The position numbers were made by a program, and so were the translations under genes. The notes under the pieces were generated by a model. The model was not told the DNA's origin. It saw only the letters and a list, made by a program, of their open reading frames with translations, and did not search any database. Below, piece by piece: positions 34,908-42,734 of a stretch of 64,000 bases of DNA. The DNA comes from Actinacidiphila acididurans (lineage in GTDB: Bacteria > Actinomycetota > Actinomycetes > Streptomycetales > Streptomycetaceae). Position 1 is the stretch's first letter. Each line of letters opens with the position of its first letter. The DNA lies in NCBI RefSeq assembly GCF_016918855.1, contig NZ_JADKYB010000008.1:310001-374000 (forward strand), written 5' to 3'.

Positions 34908-35818
34908 CCCAGGACCCCGCCGGTGAGCTGGTCTACGTGTACGCCGTGGCGCCCGCCGGGCCCGCGCTCGACGACGCCGTCGCCCGGGCCGGCGCGAGCG
35001 GCATGGCCGGCGGCCCGGTCCGTACCGTCGCCGAAGGGCCGCTCGGCGCGCTGGTCTGCGACGTGCCCGCCGAGCTGTTCGGCGAGGAGGCGCTCACCGC
35101 GCAGCTCAACGACCTGGACGCCCTGGAAAAGCTGGCCCGCGAGCACCACGGCACCGTCGCCGCACTGTCGGGTGCGGTGACGGTGCTGCCGCTGCGCCTC
35201 GCCACCCTCTACGCGGACGACGCAGGGGTACGCCGCATGCTGCGCGAGGGCGCCGAGTTCCTGACCGCCCGGCTCGCCCGGCTCGCCGGGACCATGGAGT
35301 GGGGGGTGAAGGTCTACGCCGACCTCACCGCAGTCGATCCGGCCGATCCCGTTGCCCCCGGCCCTCCCGGCGGTCCGGGCGCCGCGTCGGCCGCCCCGGG
35401 CACGGCGGGGGCGGGCCGGGCCTACCTGCGGCAGCGCCTGGACCGCCGGGAGGCGCTGCGGCGCGCGTACGCCGACGCCGAGATCCTGGTCGGCCGGGTC
35501 GTGGAGCGGGCCGGCGAGTTCGCGGTGGACCGGGCCTGGCACCGGCCGCAGCAGGGCGCGCTCGCGCCCACCACCGGGGAGAACATCGCCAACCTCGCCT
35601 TCCTCGTGCCCTACGAGCGGGCCGAGGCATTCCGCGCGGCCATGGACGCCTTCGACGGGGTACGCCCCGGCACGCGGGTGGAGGTCACCGGCCCCTGGGC
35701 GCCGTACTCCTTCGCCACCGCCGCGCCGGAGTCCGTACCGGAACCGGCCGCCGAGAGCCGTACGACGGACCACCCGCCCGTACGGGACCGCCCGGCGAAC
35801 GGGGAAGCGCGGGCGTGA
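34904..35818 (+). CDS. gvpL: Gas vesicle protein GvpL (GvpF/L family)
   Basis: This 304-residue second GvpF/L-family protein has the conserved blocks LVYVYAVAPAGPAL at the start, AALSGAVTVLPLRLATLYAD in the N-domain, YLRQRLDRREALRRAYADAE in the helical domain and VEVTGPWAPYSFA near the end. It overlaps gvpJ (ATGA) and gvpS (GTGA), so translation is coupled through J-L-S. GvpL contacts several other Gvp proteins in haloarchaea and is thought to be an assembly scaffold. It is about 65 residues longer than the GvpF here, mostly in a Pro/Gly/Ala-rich insert (about 145-170) and a C-terminal tail. Confidence 0.9.
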   Translation: MTQDPAGELVYVYAVAPAGPALDDAVARAGASGMAGGPVRTVAEGPLGALVCDVPAELFGEEALTAQLNDLDALEKLAREHHGTVAALSGAVTVLPLRLATLYADDAGVRRMLREGAEFLTARLARLAGTMEWGVKVYADLTAVDPADPVAPGPPGGPGAASAAPGTAGAGRAYLRQRLDRREALRRAYADAEILVGRVVERAGEFAVDRAWHRPQQGALAPTTGENIANLAFLVPYERAEAFRAAMDAFDGVRPGTRVEVTGPWAPYSFATAAPESVPEPAAESRTTDHPPVRDRPANGEARA

Positions 35819-36063
35819 GCGGCGGACCGTGGCCCGAGGAGCCGTTCGCCGAACGGCTGCCGGACTTCTCGTATCCGGAGACCGGTCCCGCCGACCTGCC
35901 GGACCGCCGCGTCGCGCTCGTCGACCTGCTGGACCGCCTGCTGGTCGGCGGCGCGGTCCTGACCGGCGACGTGGTGCTGTCGATCGCCGACGTGGAACTG
36001 GTGCACATCGATCTGCGGGCGGTGATCCGTTCCCTCGGCCCGGACACGCCCGGGCCCTGGTAG
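35815..36063 (+). CDS. gvpS: Gas vesicle protein GvpS (GvpA-like)
   Basis: This 82-residue protein begins at GTG 35815, overlapping the gvpL stop as GTGA. The N-terminal 27 residues are Pro/acidic-rich, then the GvpA-type core VALVDLLDRLLVGGAVLTGD and VVLSIADVELVHIDLRAVIR follows. Position and size match GvpS of actinomycete clusters. With gvpA and gvpJ it gives three GvpA-fold paralogues in one cluster. Confidence 0.88.
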   Translation: MSGGPWPEEPFAERLPDFSYPETGPADLPDRRVALVDLLDRLLVGGAVLTGDVVLSIADVELVHIDLRAVIRSLGPDTPGPW

Positions 36064-36086
36064 GACAAGCGACAAAGAGGTGCACG

Positions 36087-36491
36087 ATGACCGAGCAGAC
36101 ACCGTCCGGCGCCGACCCGTGGCAGCGGACGGCGTACGCGGCGGCCCGCGCGATCGTGCGGGAGTCGGCCGGCGCCGGCCGCGAGGAGGAGCCGGCCGGG
36201 GGCAACCGGCTGGCCGCCCGGCTCGCCACCGACCCGGAGGCGGTCGAGCGGGACCTGATGAAACTGGTGCTCACCCTGGTGGAGTTGCTGCGCCAGCTGA
36301 TGGAGCGCGCCGCGCTGCACCGGGTCGACCAGGGGGGCCTGAGCGAGGACCAGGAGGAGCGCATCGGCACCACGCTGATGCTTCTGCACGACCGCATGGG
36401 CGAGTTGTGCGACCGCTACGGCCTGTCCATGAGCGACCTCAACCTGGACCTCGGCCCGCTGGGTTCGCTTCTTCCCCGCGAGGACCTGTGA
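36087..36491 (+). CDS. gvpK: Gas vesicle protein GvpK
   Basis: This 134-residue protein has the GvpK signature NRLAARLATDPEAVERDLMK, LVLTLVELLRQLMERAALHR, then DRMGELCDRYGLSMSDLNLD and LGPLGSLL. It is a small helical accessory protein needed for nucleation. ATG at 36087 has AAAGAGG upstream. It closes the recognised set gvpO-A-F-G-Y-Z-J-L-S-K, the complete Streptomyces order. Confidence 0.93.
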   Translation: MTEQTPSGADPWQRTAYAAARAIVRESAGAGREEEPAGGNRLAARLATDPEAVERDLMKLVLTLVELLRQLMERAALHRVDQGGLSEDQEERIGTTLMLLHDRMGELCDRYGLSMSDLNLDLGPLGSLLPREDL

Positions 36492-36537
36492 GGACCGGTG
36501 CGGGTTTCACGTCCTGATGGGCGGTTAGGCGACCACT

Positions 36538-37026
36538 ATGGCTGAGGAGAACAAGAATTCGGAAAGAACGCCCGCCAAGCGGGCCACCGGCTCGACCCGG
36601 ACGGCCGCCGCGGCGGGCGGCGCCCGCAAGAAGGCGGAGAGCTCCAGCGGCAACCGGCGTCCCGCCAAGGCCACGGCCGAGGCCGCCAGGTCCGTCGCGG
36701 ACACCGCCGGAGAGGCCACCGAGGCCCTGGAGAACGCCGGTTCGGCCCTCACATCCGCGGCCGACGCTCCCTGGGAACGCCTCGAATCGGCCTCCCGCAC
36801 CGCCGCCCAGGGCGTCGACGCCGGCCGCCGCGCCGTGGTCGCCGCCTCCCGCACCACCGCCGCCGGCGCCCTGACCGCCTGGCACCTCCTGCGCGCCCGC
36901 CCCCTCATCGTGGCCGGAGCGGTCGGCTCCGCCGCGGCTCTCATCGGGGCCGGCTATGCGACTGGCCGCCACTCCGCCGCCCGTGCCTTCGGCCCCGTCA
37001 CCCGCATCACGGGTGGGCGCATCTGA
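36538..37026 (+). CDS. Small basic, membrane-anchored protein of unknown function downstream of gvpK
   Basis: This 162-residue protein has a Lys/Arg/Ala/Ser-rich N-terminus (about 1-45, KRATGSTRTAAAAGGARKKA), an amphipathic, alanine-rich helical middle (about 45-105), one hydrophobic segment (about 118-140, IVAGAVGSAAALIGAGYATG) and a short tail. Composition and layout resemble phasin-like or DUF-type coat proteins and also the tail of GvpY. It starts 46 bases after gvpK on the same strand with no terminator between, so it is probably read with the gas-vesicle genes. It is not one of the named Gvp proteins that I know. Confidence 0.65.
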   Translation: MAEENKNSERTPAKRATGSTRTAAAAGGARKKAESSSGNRRPAKATAEAARSVADTAGEATEALENAGSALTSAADAPWERLESASRTAAQGVDAGRRAVVAASRTTAAGALTAWHLLRARPLIVAGAVGSAAALIGAGYATGRHSAARAFGPVTRITGGRI

Positions 37027-37698
37027 CCTCTGCTGCGGTTCGCGGGTCGCCACCGGCCCGAGGGGGCTGTTGCTGTCGTGTCCGGACCACCGGTCGCATG
37101 TGGTTTCTCGCGCAGTTCCCCGCGCCCCTTTGGGGCGCGTCCGGCGAACCGCCAGCGGTTAGGCGGGCCCTGGGCACTTCTCTGCGTGCCGGGTTGCTGC
37201 GGGTGCGGGTTCGCCGGGAAAACCAAGGGGCGCGGGGCTGTAGTCAATTTGCGGCTGGCGCCGCGTGGGCGCGAGCAACCCAATTCCGTGGCGCGGGTCG
37301 CCACCGGCCCAAGGGGGCAGGTGCTGTCGTGTCCGGACCACCGGCCGGTGGACGGTTCTCGCGCAGTTCCCCGCGCCCCTATGGGGCGCTCCGGGCGAAC
37401 CCGCACGCGTAGCTGCCCGGTTCGCCCGGGGATCTCCGAGGCCCGCCTGGCGGCGGGCGGTTCGCCGGGAAAACCAGGGGCGCGGGGTCCCCCAGACTCC
37501 GTCCGGGGGTGCCCCCAGCGCGATCAGCCCTCCCCCAGAGCCTTCGGCCTGGGAGGTACCCCCACCGTGGCGCGGGTAGCCACCGCCCCGAAGGGGCAGT
37601 TGCTGTCGTCTCCGGAACCACCGGCGGTGCCGGCGGGCGCTCCCGGCGAACCGGCCCGCCGCCGGGCGGGCCCATAGGCGTGTGGCACGCTGACAGCC
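37027..37698. repeat. Intergenic repeat cluster
   Basis: No gene is supported in these 672 bases. Three diverged copies of one element begin with GTCGCCACCGGCCC and run through a TTGCTGTCGTGTCCGGACCA-type block, at about 37047, 37308 and 37576 (the third ends early). The first two continue to TTCTCGCGCAGTTCCCCGCG and a CCCCT(T/A)TGGGGCGC hairpin. Between them GGTTCGCCGGGAAAACCA recurs at about 37208 and 37460. A Streptomyces-type CCCCCAG...CTGGGGG-like element with TCCCCCAGACTCCGTCCGGG is at about 37488-37520. The copies are direct repeats and show no coding bias. Confidence 0.75.
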
Positions 37699-38703
37699 GT
37701 GCGCAGACGATTCCGGGCCGGACGGACCACCGTGTCCCTGACCGTTTTCGCCGTGGCCGCGGTGGTCGCCGCGGTGCTGGTCGTGGGGGTCATGCGGCCG
37801 TCGGGCGGGGCGGCGCCGGCCAATGGGCCCTTTGCCGCCGACTTCACCGACATACAAGAAGTGGCACCGGATTCGGCGCCGCCCGCCGCGCAGGCGGGCG
37901 CGGCCACGGGAACGTACAGCGAGGACTGCGGCCGGGACGAAGAAGGGCACCACAACGCGGACAATGTGGTGGTCTCACCGGGATTGGCGGCCGGCGCCCA
38001 CCACACGCACGACTACGTCGGAAATCTGTCGACCACCGCGTTCTCGACGGACTCGAGCCTGGCGGCCGCACAGACCACCTGCGCCGGCGGGGACCGCTCG
38101 ACGTACTTCTGGCCGGTGCTGCGCCGCCAGGACCGGGCGTCGCCGCCGGGGGATCCGGGCTCGGTGGGCCCGCACGGGAACAGCGGGGCGTTGTTGCCGC
38201 CGGTGTCGGTGAGCCTGGAGTACCGGGGCAACGCGGTCAGCGACGTGGTGGCCATGCCGCGCTTCCTGCGGATGATGACGGGGGACCCGGCGGCCGGCAC
38301 GCAGGGCCTCGCGCTGGCCCACGCCGCGTGGGGCTGTGCGGGCTTCCCGGACCGGCACACGATGCTGTACCCGCGCTGCCCGGACGGCGACCGCCTCACC
38401 CGTACCCTGGACTTCCCCGGCTGCTGGAACGGCCTGGACACCGACAGCTTCAACCACCGCACCCATGTGGCCTTCGCCGGCCCGAACGGGTCCTGCCCGC
38501 CCGGCACCTTCCCGATCCCGCAGCTCCACATCGTGGTCTCCTATGACGTGCCGCCCGGCGCCCCGATCGCACTCGACGCCTTCCCCGAGCAGCACCACAG
38601 CCCGGTCACCGATCACGCCGGTTTCGTGGACGTGATGACCGACGCCCAGATGGCCGCCGTCGTGAACTGCCTCAACCACGGCCGGCACTGCACAGCGGGC
38701 TGA
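37699..38703 (+). CDS. Secreted DUF1996-domain protein
   Basis: This 334-residue protein has a basic N-terminus and one hydrophobic segment (about 11-32), a signal or anchor. The DUF1996 domain (about 60-325) shows HHTHDYVGNLSTTAFSTD, LDFPGCWNGLDTDSFNHRTH, CPPGTFPIPQLHIVVSYDV and DAFPEQHHSPVTDHAGFVD. The repeated His/Asp motifs suggest metal binding, but the function is unknown; related domains occur in fungal and actinomycete extracellular proteins, sometimes joined to carbohydrate-binding modules. GTG at 37699. It stands alone between the repeat cluster and the sigma-factor gene. Confidence 0.9.
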   Translation: MRRRFRAGRTTVSLTVFAVAAVVAAVLVVGVMRPSGGAAPANGPFAADFTDIQEVAPDSAPPAAQAGAATGTYSEDCGRDEEGHHNADNVVVSPGLAAGAHHTHDYVGNLSTTAFSTDSSLAAAQTTCAGGDRSTYFWPVLRRQDRASPPGDPGSVGPHGNSGALLPPVSVSLEYRGNAVSDVVAMPRFLRMMTGDPAAGTQGLALAHAAWGCAGFPDRHTMLYPRCPDGDRLTRTLDFPGCWNGLDTDSFNHRTHVAFAGPNGSCPPGTFPIPQLHIVVSYDVPPGAPIALDAFPEQHHSPVTDHAGFVDVMTDAQMAAVVNCLNHGRHCTAG

Positions 38704-38801
38704 GCACAGGGGAGTCCGGCCGAATTCCGCGCGGGAGTGAACCGCGACGCCGCCCCATCCGTGTCCACGGCGACCCACTCGGGAAAGGACGGAGTGAGTG
38801 A

Positions 38802-39374
38802 ATGTCACAACTGCGGTCTCGCGCTCGGCAGAGCACGAGTGACGAGGCGCTGGTCCGTGCGCTGTACGAGGAGCACGGGCGGGCGCTGCTGGCGTACGCC
38901 ACGCGGCTGACCGGCGACCGCGCCGCCGCCGAGGACGTGGTCCAGGAGACCCTGATCCGGGCCTGGCGCCACCCGGAGGTCCTCACCAACGGCAAGGGCT
39001 CGGTTCGCGGCTGGCTGCTGACGGTCACCCGCAACATCGTCACCGACCGGTACCGGGCGAAGGCGTCCCGGCCCACCGAGGTCGCCGAGGTGTCCGAGAC
39101 GGCCGCCGCGCCTTCGGTCCAGCGCGACCACGCCGAGCAGATCGTGGACTCGATGGTGCTCATGGAGGCGCTCGACCAGTTGTCGCCGGACCACCGCGAC
39201 GTCCTGGTGGAGATCTACTACCGCGGCCACACGGTCACCGAGACGGCCGGCCGGCTCGGCATCCCGGAGGGCACGGTCAAGTCCCGGGCGCACTACGCGC
39301 TCAAGGCGCTGCGCGAGAAGTACGCCCGCAGACCCGGCGGCACCCCCGCCCGGCTTCAGGAGGTGGTCGTGTGA
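38802..39374 (+). CDS. ECF-type RNA polymerase sigma factor
   Basis: This group-4 sigma factor of 190 residues has region 2 at about 20-90 (LVRALYEEHGRALLAYATRL, RAAAEDVVQETLIRAW) and region 4 at about 120-178 (LSPDHRDVLVEIYYRGHTVT and IPEGTVKSRAHYALKALREK). The DxxQE block (VVQETLIRAW) and the SR-HYALKAL ending are those of the SigK/SigL-like ECF subset. ATG at 38802 lies behind a GGAG/GTGAGTGA leader. It overlaps the anti-sigma gene by four bases (GTGA), the classic translational coupling of a sigma and its own inhibitor. Confidence 0.94.
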   Translation: MSQLRSRARQSTSDEALVRALYEEHGRALLAYATRLTGDRAAAEDVVQETLIRAWRHPEVLTNGKGSVRGWLLTVTRNIVTDRYRAKASRPTEVAEVSETAAAPSVQRDHAEQIVDSMVLMEALDQLSPDHRDVLVEIYYRGHTVTETAGRLGIPEGTVKSRAHYALKALREKYARRPGGTPARLQEVVV

Positions 39375-40102
39375 GCAGCGCCCAGGACGGTTTCGCCGAA
39401 CTGCTCGCCCCGTACGTCCTCGGCGCGCTCGACGAAGACGATCAACGGGAGGTCGACGCACACGCCGCCTCCTGTGACGAGTGCCGGAAGGAGCTCGCGG
39501 AATTGCGGGAGATGGAGGCGATGCTCGGCACCGTGCCCCCGGAGGCGTTCCTGGACGGACCGCCGGACGACGCGGATCTGCTGCTGCAGCGCACACTGCG
39601 GCAGGTACGCGACGAGCGCACGGCGGACCGGCGGCGCCGGTCCCTCACCTTGGGCGCGGCCGTTGCCGCCTCGGCCGCGGCGGTCTTCCTCGGCGGCTAC
39701 CTGGCCGGCGGCGGTTCCTCCGACTCGCAGGCCGCGCCCGCACCGCCGCCCACCACGACCGGCGCGCCGGTGACCGCCACCCCGCCGGCCGGCGTACGGG
39801 CCGTGTCGGCCACCGACCCCGTGACGGGCGCCCGGCTGACGCTGCGCATGACCCCTGCCGCCGGCTGGGTACGGCTGAACGCGGCCGTGACCGGTATCCC
39901 GGCCGGCGAGCGCTGTCGCCTGGTCGTCGTGGACCGCTCCGGCCACCGCGAGGTCGCCGGGAGCTGGGTCGTCGGCCGCGCCCCGTCCGGCGGCGGCAAG
40001 GGCGCCGACCTCGACGGATCGGCCGCCACCGCCGCCCAGGACATCGCCTCGGTGGCGGTGGAGAACGACCACGGGAAGACGTACGTCAGCGCGTCCGTCT
40101 GA
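39371..40102 (+). CDS. Membrane-anchored anti-sigma factor with zinc-finger-type motif
   Basis: This 243-residue protein has a cytoplasmic sigma-binding domain with the HxxxCxxC zinc motif (DAHAASCDECRKEL, about 32-45), typical of anti-sigma factors that respond to redox or cell-surface signals. One membrane span follows (about 96-116, LGAAVAASAAAVFLGGYLAG), then an extracellular Pro/Thr linker and a beta-rich domain (about 150-243, resembling the C-terminal part of RskA-type proteins). It is co-translated with the ECF sigma gene, which it should hold inactive until a signal triggers release. No secreted target gene shares an obvious motif here. Confidence 0.93.
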   Translation: MSSAQDGFAELLAPYVLGALDEDDQREVDAHAASCDECRKELAELREMEAMLGTVPPEAFLDGPPDDADLLLQRTLRQVRDERTADRRRRSLTLGAAVAASAAAVFLGGYLAGGGSSDSQAAPAPPPTTTGAPVTATPPAGVRAVSATDPVTGARLTLRMTPAAGWVRLNAAVTGIPAGERCRLVVVDRSGHREVAGSWVVGRAPSGGGKGADLDGSAATAAQDIASVAVENDHGKTYVSASV

Positions 40103-40246
40103 CCGACCGCCCCGGCGCCCGGTGCGCGCCCGGCGGTTGCCCGGCCCCGGCGGGAGCCGAACTCCCGCCGGGGCCGGGGCTCGTGACTGCCGCCTTGCGC
40201 GGGCTGTTTACACGCACCTGATGGGCTGTTATGTTCGCCGTACGAA

Positions 40247-40266
40247 ATATGGGAGCGCTCCCATAT
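40247..40266. promoter_or_regulatory. CebR-type operator upstream of the AA10 monooxygenase
   Basis: ATATGGGAGCGCTCCCATAT is a perfect 20-base palindrome containing TGGGAGCGCTCCCA, the sequence established for the cellobiose-responsive repressor CebR in Streptomyces. It lies 80 bases upstream of the monooxygenase start, so expression should be induced by cello-oligosaccharides. Confidence 0.9.
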
Positions 40267-40346
40267 CGTGTTTCCCCCCACCACGCCCCGGGGACCCGGC
40301 TGCGGTGGCCAACGGCCTCGGGACGCTGCCGGAAAGGTCACCCACC

Positions 40347-41585
40347 TTGAAAAGGCGAAGGACACTCTCCCTCATAGCGGGACTGGGCACGCTGCTCGCG
40401 GCTCTGGGCTTCGTGCTCCTCGGCCAGGGCTCCGCGTCGGCGCACGGCGTCGCGATGATGCCCGGCTCCCGTACCTACCTGTGTTACGAGGACGCGCAGA
40501 CCTCCACGGGCGCGCTCACCCCCACCAATCCCGCCTGCGCCGCGGCGGTCGCGCAGAGCGGCACGACCCCGCTCTACAACTGGTTCGCGGTGCTGGACTC
40601 CAACGCGGGCGGCCGCGGCGCGGGTTACGTGCCGGACGGGACCATCTGCAGCGCGGGCAACAAGTCGCCGTACGACTTCTCCGCGTACAACGCGGCCCGG
40701 GACGACTGGCCGCGCACGCACCTGACCTCGGGCTCGACCATCCAGCTCCAGTACAGCAACTGGGCGGCGCACCCGGGCACGTTCCGGGTGTACCTCACCA
40801 AGCAGGGCTGGTCGCCGACCACTCCGCTGGCGTGGGCCGACCTGGACCAGATCGGCAGTGTCACCAACCCGCCCGCGGTCGGCTCGCCGGGCACGGACGG
40901 CGGCCACTACTACTGGGACCAGGCGCTGCCCTCGGGCCGCTCCGGTAACGCCCTGCTGTTCATCCAGTGGGTCCGCTCGGACAGCAACGAGAACTTCTTC
41001 TCCTGCTCCGACATCGCCTTCGACGGCGGCAACGGCGAGGTCACCGGCATCCACCTCGGCGGTGGCACCACCACGACCGGCGGGACCACGACGAACGGCG
41101 GCACGACCACGAACGGTGGCACGACCAGCGGGACCACGACCGGTGGTACGACCACGAACGGCGGGACCACCAGCGGAACCACCACCGGCACCACGAACGG
41201 CGGTACGACCACCGGGACCACGAACGGCGGAACCACCGCCGGGACCACCACCGGCGGCACGACCGGCGGCACCGGTGACGGCACCTGCATGGCCATGTAC
41301 TCGGTGACCAACTCCTGGGGCGGCGGCTTCCAGGGACAGGTCGAGGTCATGAACCACGGCACCTCGCCGAGCAGTCACTGGACGGTGAACTGGACGCCGG
41401 GTGACGGCACGACCATCACCCAGCTGTGGAACGGCACGCTGACCAGCAGCGGCGGCGCCGTCAAGGTGACCAACGCGGCCTACAACGGCACGATCGCCGC
41501 GGACGGCAACACCACCTTCGGCTTCACCGCCAACTCGACCGGCAACAACACGCCCAAGGGCTCCATCACCTGCACGTTCTCCTGA
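40347..41585 (+). CDS. Secreted lytic polysaccharide monooxygenase (AA10) with CBM2
   Basis: This 412-residue copper enzyme oxidatively cleaves crystalline cellulose or chitin. A signal peptide of 32 residues (GQGSASA|HGVAMM) leaves His33 as the mature N-terminus; with His142 (NWAAHPG) it forms the copper histidine brace. The AA10 domain spans about 33-232 with NENFFSCSDIAFDG near its end. A Thr/Gly/Asn linker of about 70 residues (units TTTNGG, TTSGTTTGG) joins a CBM2 (about 313-412: YSVTNSWGGGFQGQVEVMNH and WNGTLTSSGGAVKVTNAAYN). The start is TTG at 40347 with GGAAAGG nine bases upstream. The CebR box above it and the CBM2 favour cellulose as the substrate. Confidence 0.94.
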   Translation: MKRRRTLSLIAGLGTLLAALGFVLLGQGSASAHGVAMMPGSRTYLCYEDAQTSTGALTPTNPACAAAVAQSGTTPLYNWFAVLDSNAGGRGAGYVPDGTICSAGNKSPYDFSAYNAARDDWPRTHLTSGSTIQLQYSNWAAHPGTFRVYLTKQGWSPTTPLAWADLDQIGSVTNPPAVGSPGTDGGHYYWDQALPSGRSGNALLFIQWVRSDSNENFFSCSDIAFDGGNGEVTGIHLGGGTTTTGGTTTNGGTTTNGGTTSGTTTGGTTTNGGTTSGTTTGTTNGGTTTGTTNGGTTAGTTTGGTTGGTGDGTCMAMYSVTNSWGGGFQGQVEVMNHGTSPSSHWTVNWTPGDGTTITQLWNGTLTSSGGAVKVTNAAYNGTIAADGNTTFGFTANSTGNNTPKGSITCTFS

Positions 41586-41599
41586 CGCCCGCGACACCG

Positions 41600-41639
41600 G
41601 CGCTGCCCCGCACCGCGACCCTGCGGTGCGGGGCAGCGC
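41600..41639. terminator. Bidirectional terminator after the AA10 gene
   Basis: GCGCTGCCCCGCACCGC (41600-41616) pairs perfectly with 41623-41639, a 17-pair stem with a 6-base loop. It lies between the monooxygenase and the convergent glycosyltransferase and probably serves both. Confidence 0.85.
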
Positions 41640-41660
41640 TGTCCCGGGCCCCGGGCCGGC

Positions 41661-42734
41661 TCACAGCGAACGGTAGAAGTCCAGGTGCCGCCGGGCCGCC
41701 GCCTCCCATGTGTGCCGGGCGGCAAGGTCCCGCCCCGCGGCCCGGCGGGCGGGGGCGTCCTCCGTGAGGGCCACGGCGAGTTCGGCGGCCAGGTCCGCCG
41801 CAGTCGCGGCGAACCGGGCGGCCCCGCCGAAGACCTCGCGCAGCACCGGCAGGTCACGGACCACCAGCGGCACCCCGGCGGCCAGCGCCTCCATGGCCGC
41901 CAGGCCGAAGCCCTCCTTGACCGACGGGAAGGCGAACGCGCCCGCACCGGCCACCAGGGCCGGCAGGTCCTCCTCCGGCACCGGGCCCAGGACCAGCGGA
42001 TCGGCGCCGAGTTCGGCGGCCCGGGCCGCCCAGCGAGCCCGGTAGTCGCGGTAGTCGAACAGGGTCTCGCCGCCCGCGATCACCAGCCGCACCCCGCGGT
42101 GATCGGCGCGCAGCAGCGCGTACGCCTCCAGCAGGTCCAGCGAGCCCTTGCGCGGCTCGATTCCGCCCACGGTCAGCACGTACCGTCCCAGTTCGCGCCG
42201 CCACCGCTCGCGGGCGGCCGGGTCGACCGCGGCGAACCGCTCGTACGCCACCGCGTTGGGGATGACCTCGGCCGTCAGGCCCCAGCCGGCGGCGAGTTCG
42301 CCGGCCACCGCCCGCGAGACGCAGATGTGCGCGTACGGTTCGACGATCGCCCGCTCGTGGCAGGCGGCCAGTTCGGGCGTGGTGAAGTGATCGAGGTGGT
42401 GCACGGTGCGCACGCAGCGGCCCACCGCGTTCGCGCTGATGCAGTCCTGGGCGTGCACCACGTCGTACGGCGCCGGGTCGAACGCCTCGCGCAGCACGGC
42501 GATCGACCGCAGCACGCGCTCGCCCACCGTCTCCCCGTCCGGGCCGTCGGGGAAGGGCACGATCCGCACCCGTACGGCCGGGACGACCGGCCGGAAGAAG
42601 CCGGTGTCGCCGCCGCGGCCGAGCGACCACACGGTGACGTCCTCGCCGGCGGCGGCCAGTGCCTCGGCCAGCGCGAGGGTGTGGACCACCCCGCCGCGCG
42701 GCTTGGTGGAGTAGCTGAGCAGGGCGATCTTCAT
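41661..42734 (-). CDS. MSMEG_0565-family glycosyltransferase
   Basis: This GT4-type (GT-B fold) glycosyltransferase of 357 residues is the last gene of the Nit1C-like operon. The N-domain starts MKIALLSYSTKPRGGVVHTL. The C-domain has VLTVGGIEPRKGSLDLLEAY, VIAGGETLFDYRDY and the donor-binding EGFGLAAMEALAAGVP with Glu in FPSVKEGFG. The family is named for its M. smegmatis member, which sits in the corresponding cluster. The acceptor is unknown. ATG at 42734 overlaps the preceding hydrolase-like stop (ATGA), so it is translationally coupled. Its presence suggests that the pathway product, or something it handles, is glycosylated. Confidence 0.93.
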   Translation of the reverse strand: MKIALLSYSTKPRGGVVHTLALAEALAAAGEDVTVWSLGRGGDTGFFRPVVPAVRVRIVPFPDGPDGETVGERVLRSIAVLREAFDPAPYDVVHAQDCISANAVGRCVRTVHHLDHFTTPELAACHERAIVEPYAHICVSRAVAGELAAGWGLTAEVIPNAVAYERFAAVDPAARERWRRELGRYVLTVGGIEPRKGSLDLLEAYALLRADHRGVRLVIAGGETLFDYRDYRARWAARAAELGADPLVLGPVPEEDLPALVAGAGAFAFPSVKEGFGLAAMEALAAGVPLVVRDLPVLREVFGGAARFAATAADLAAELAVALTEDAPARRAAGRDLAARHTWEAAARRHLDFYRSL

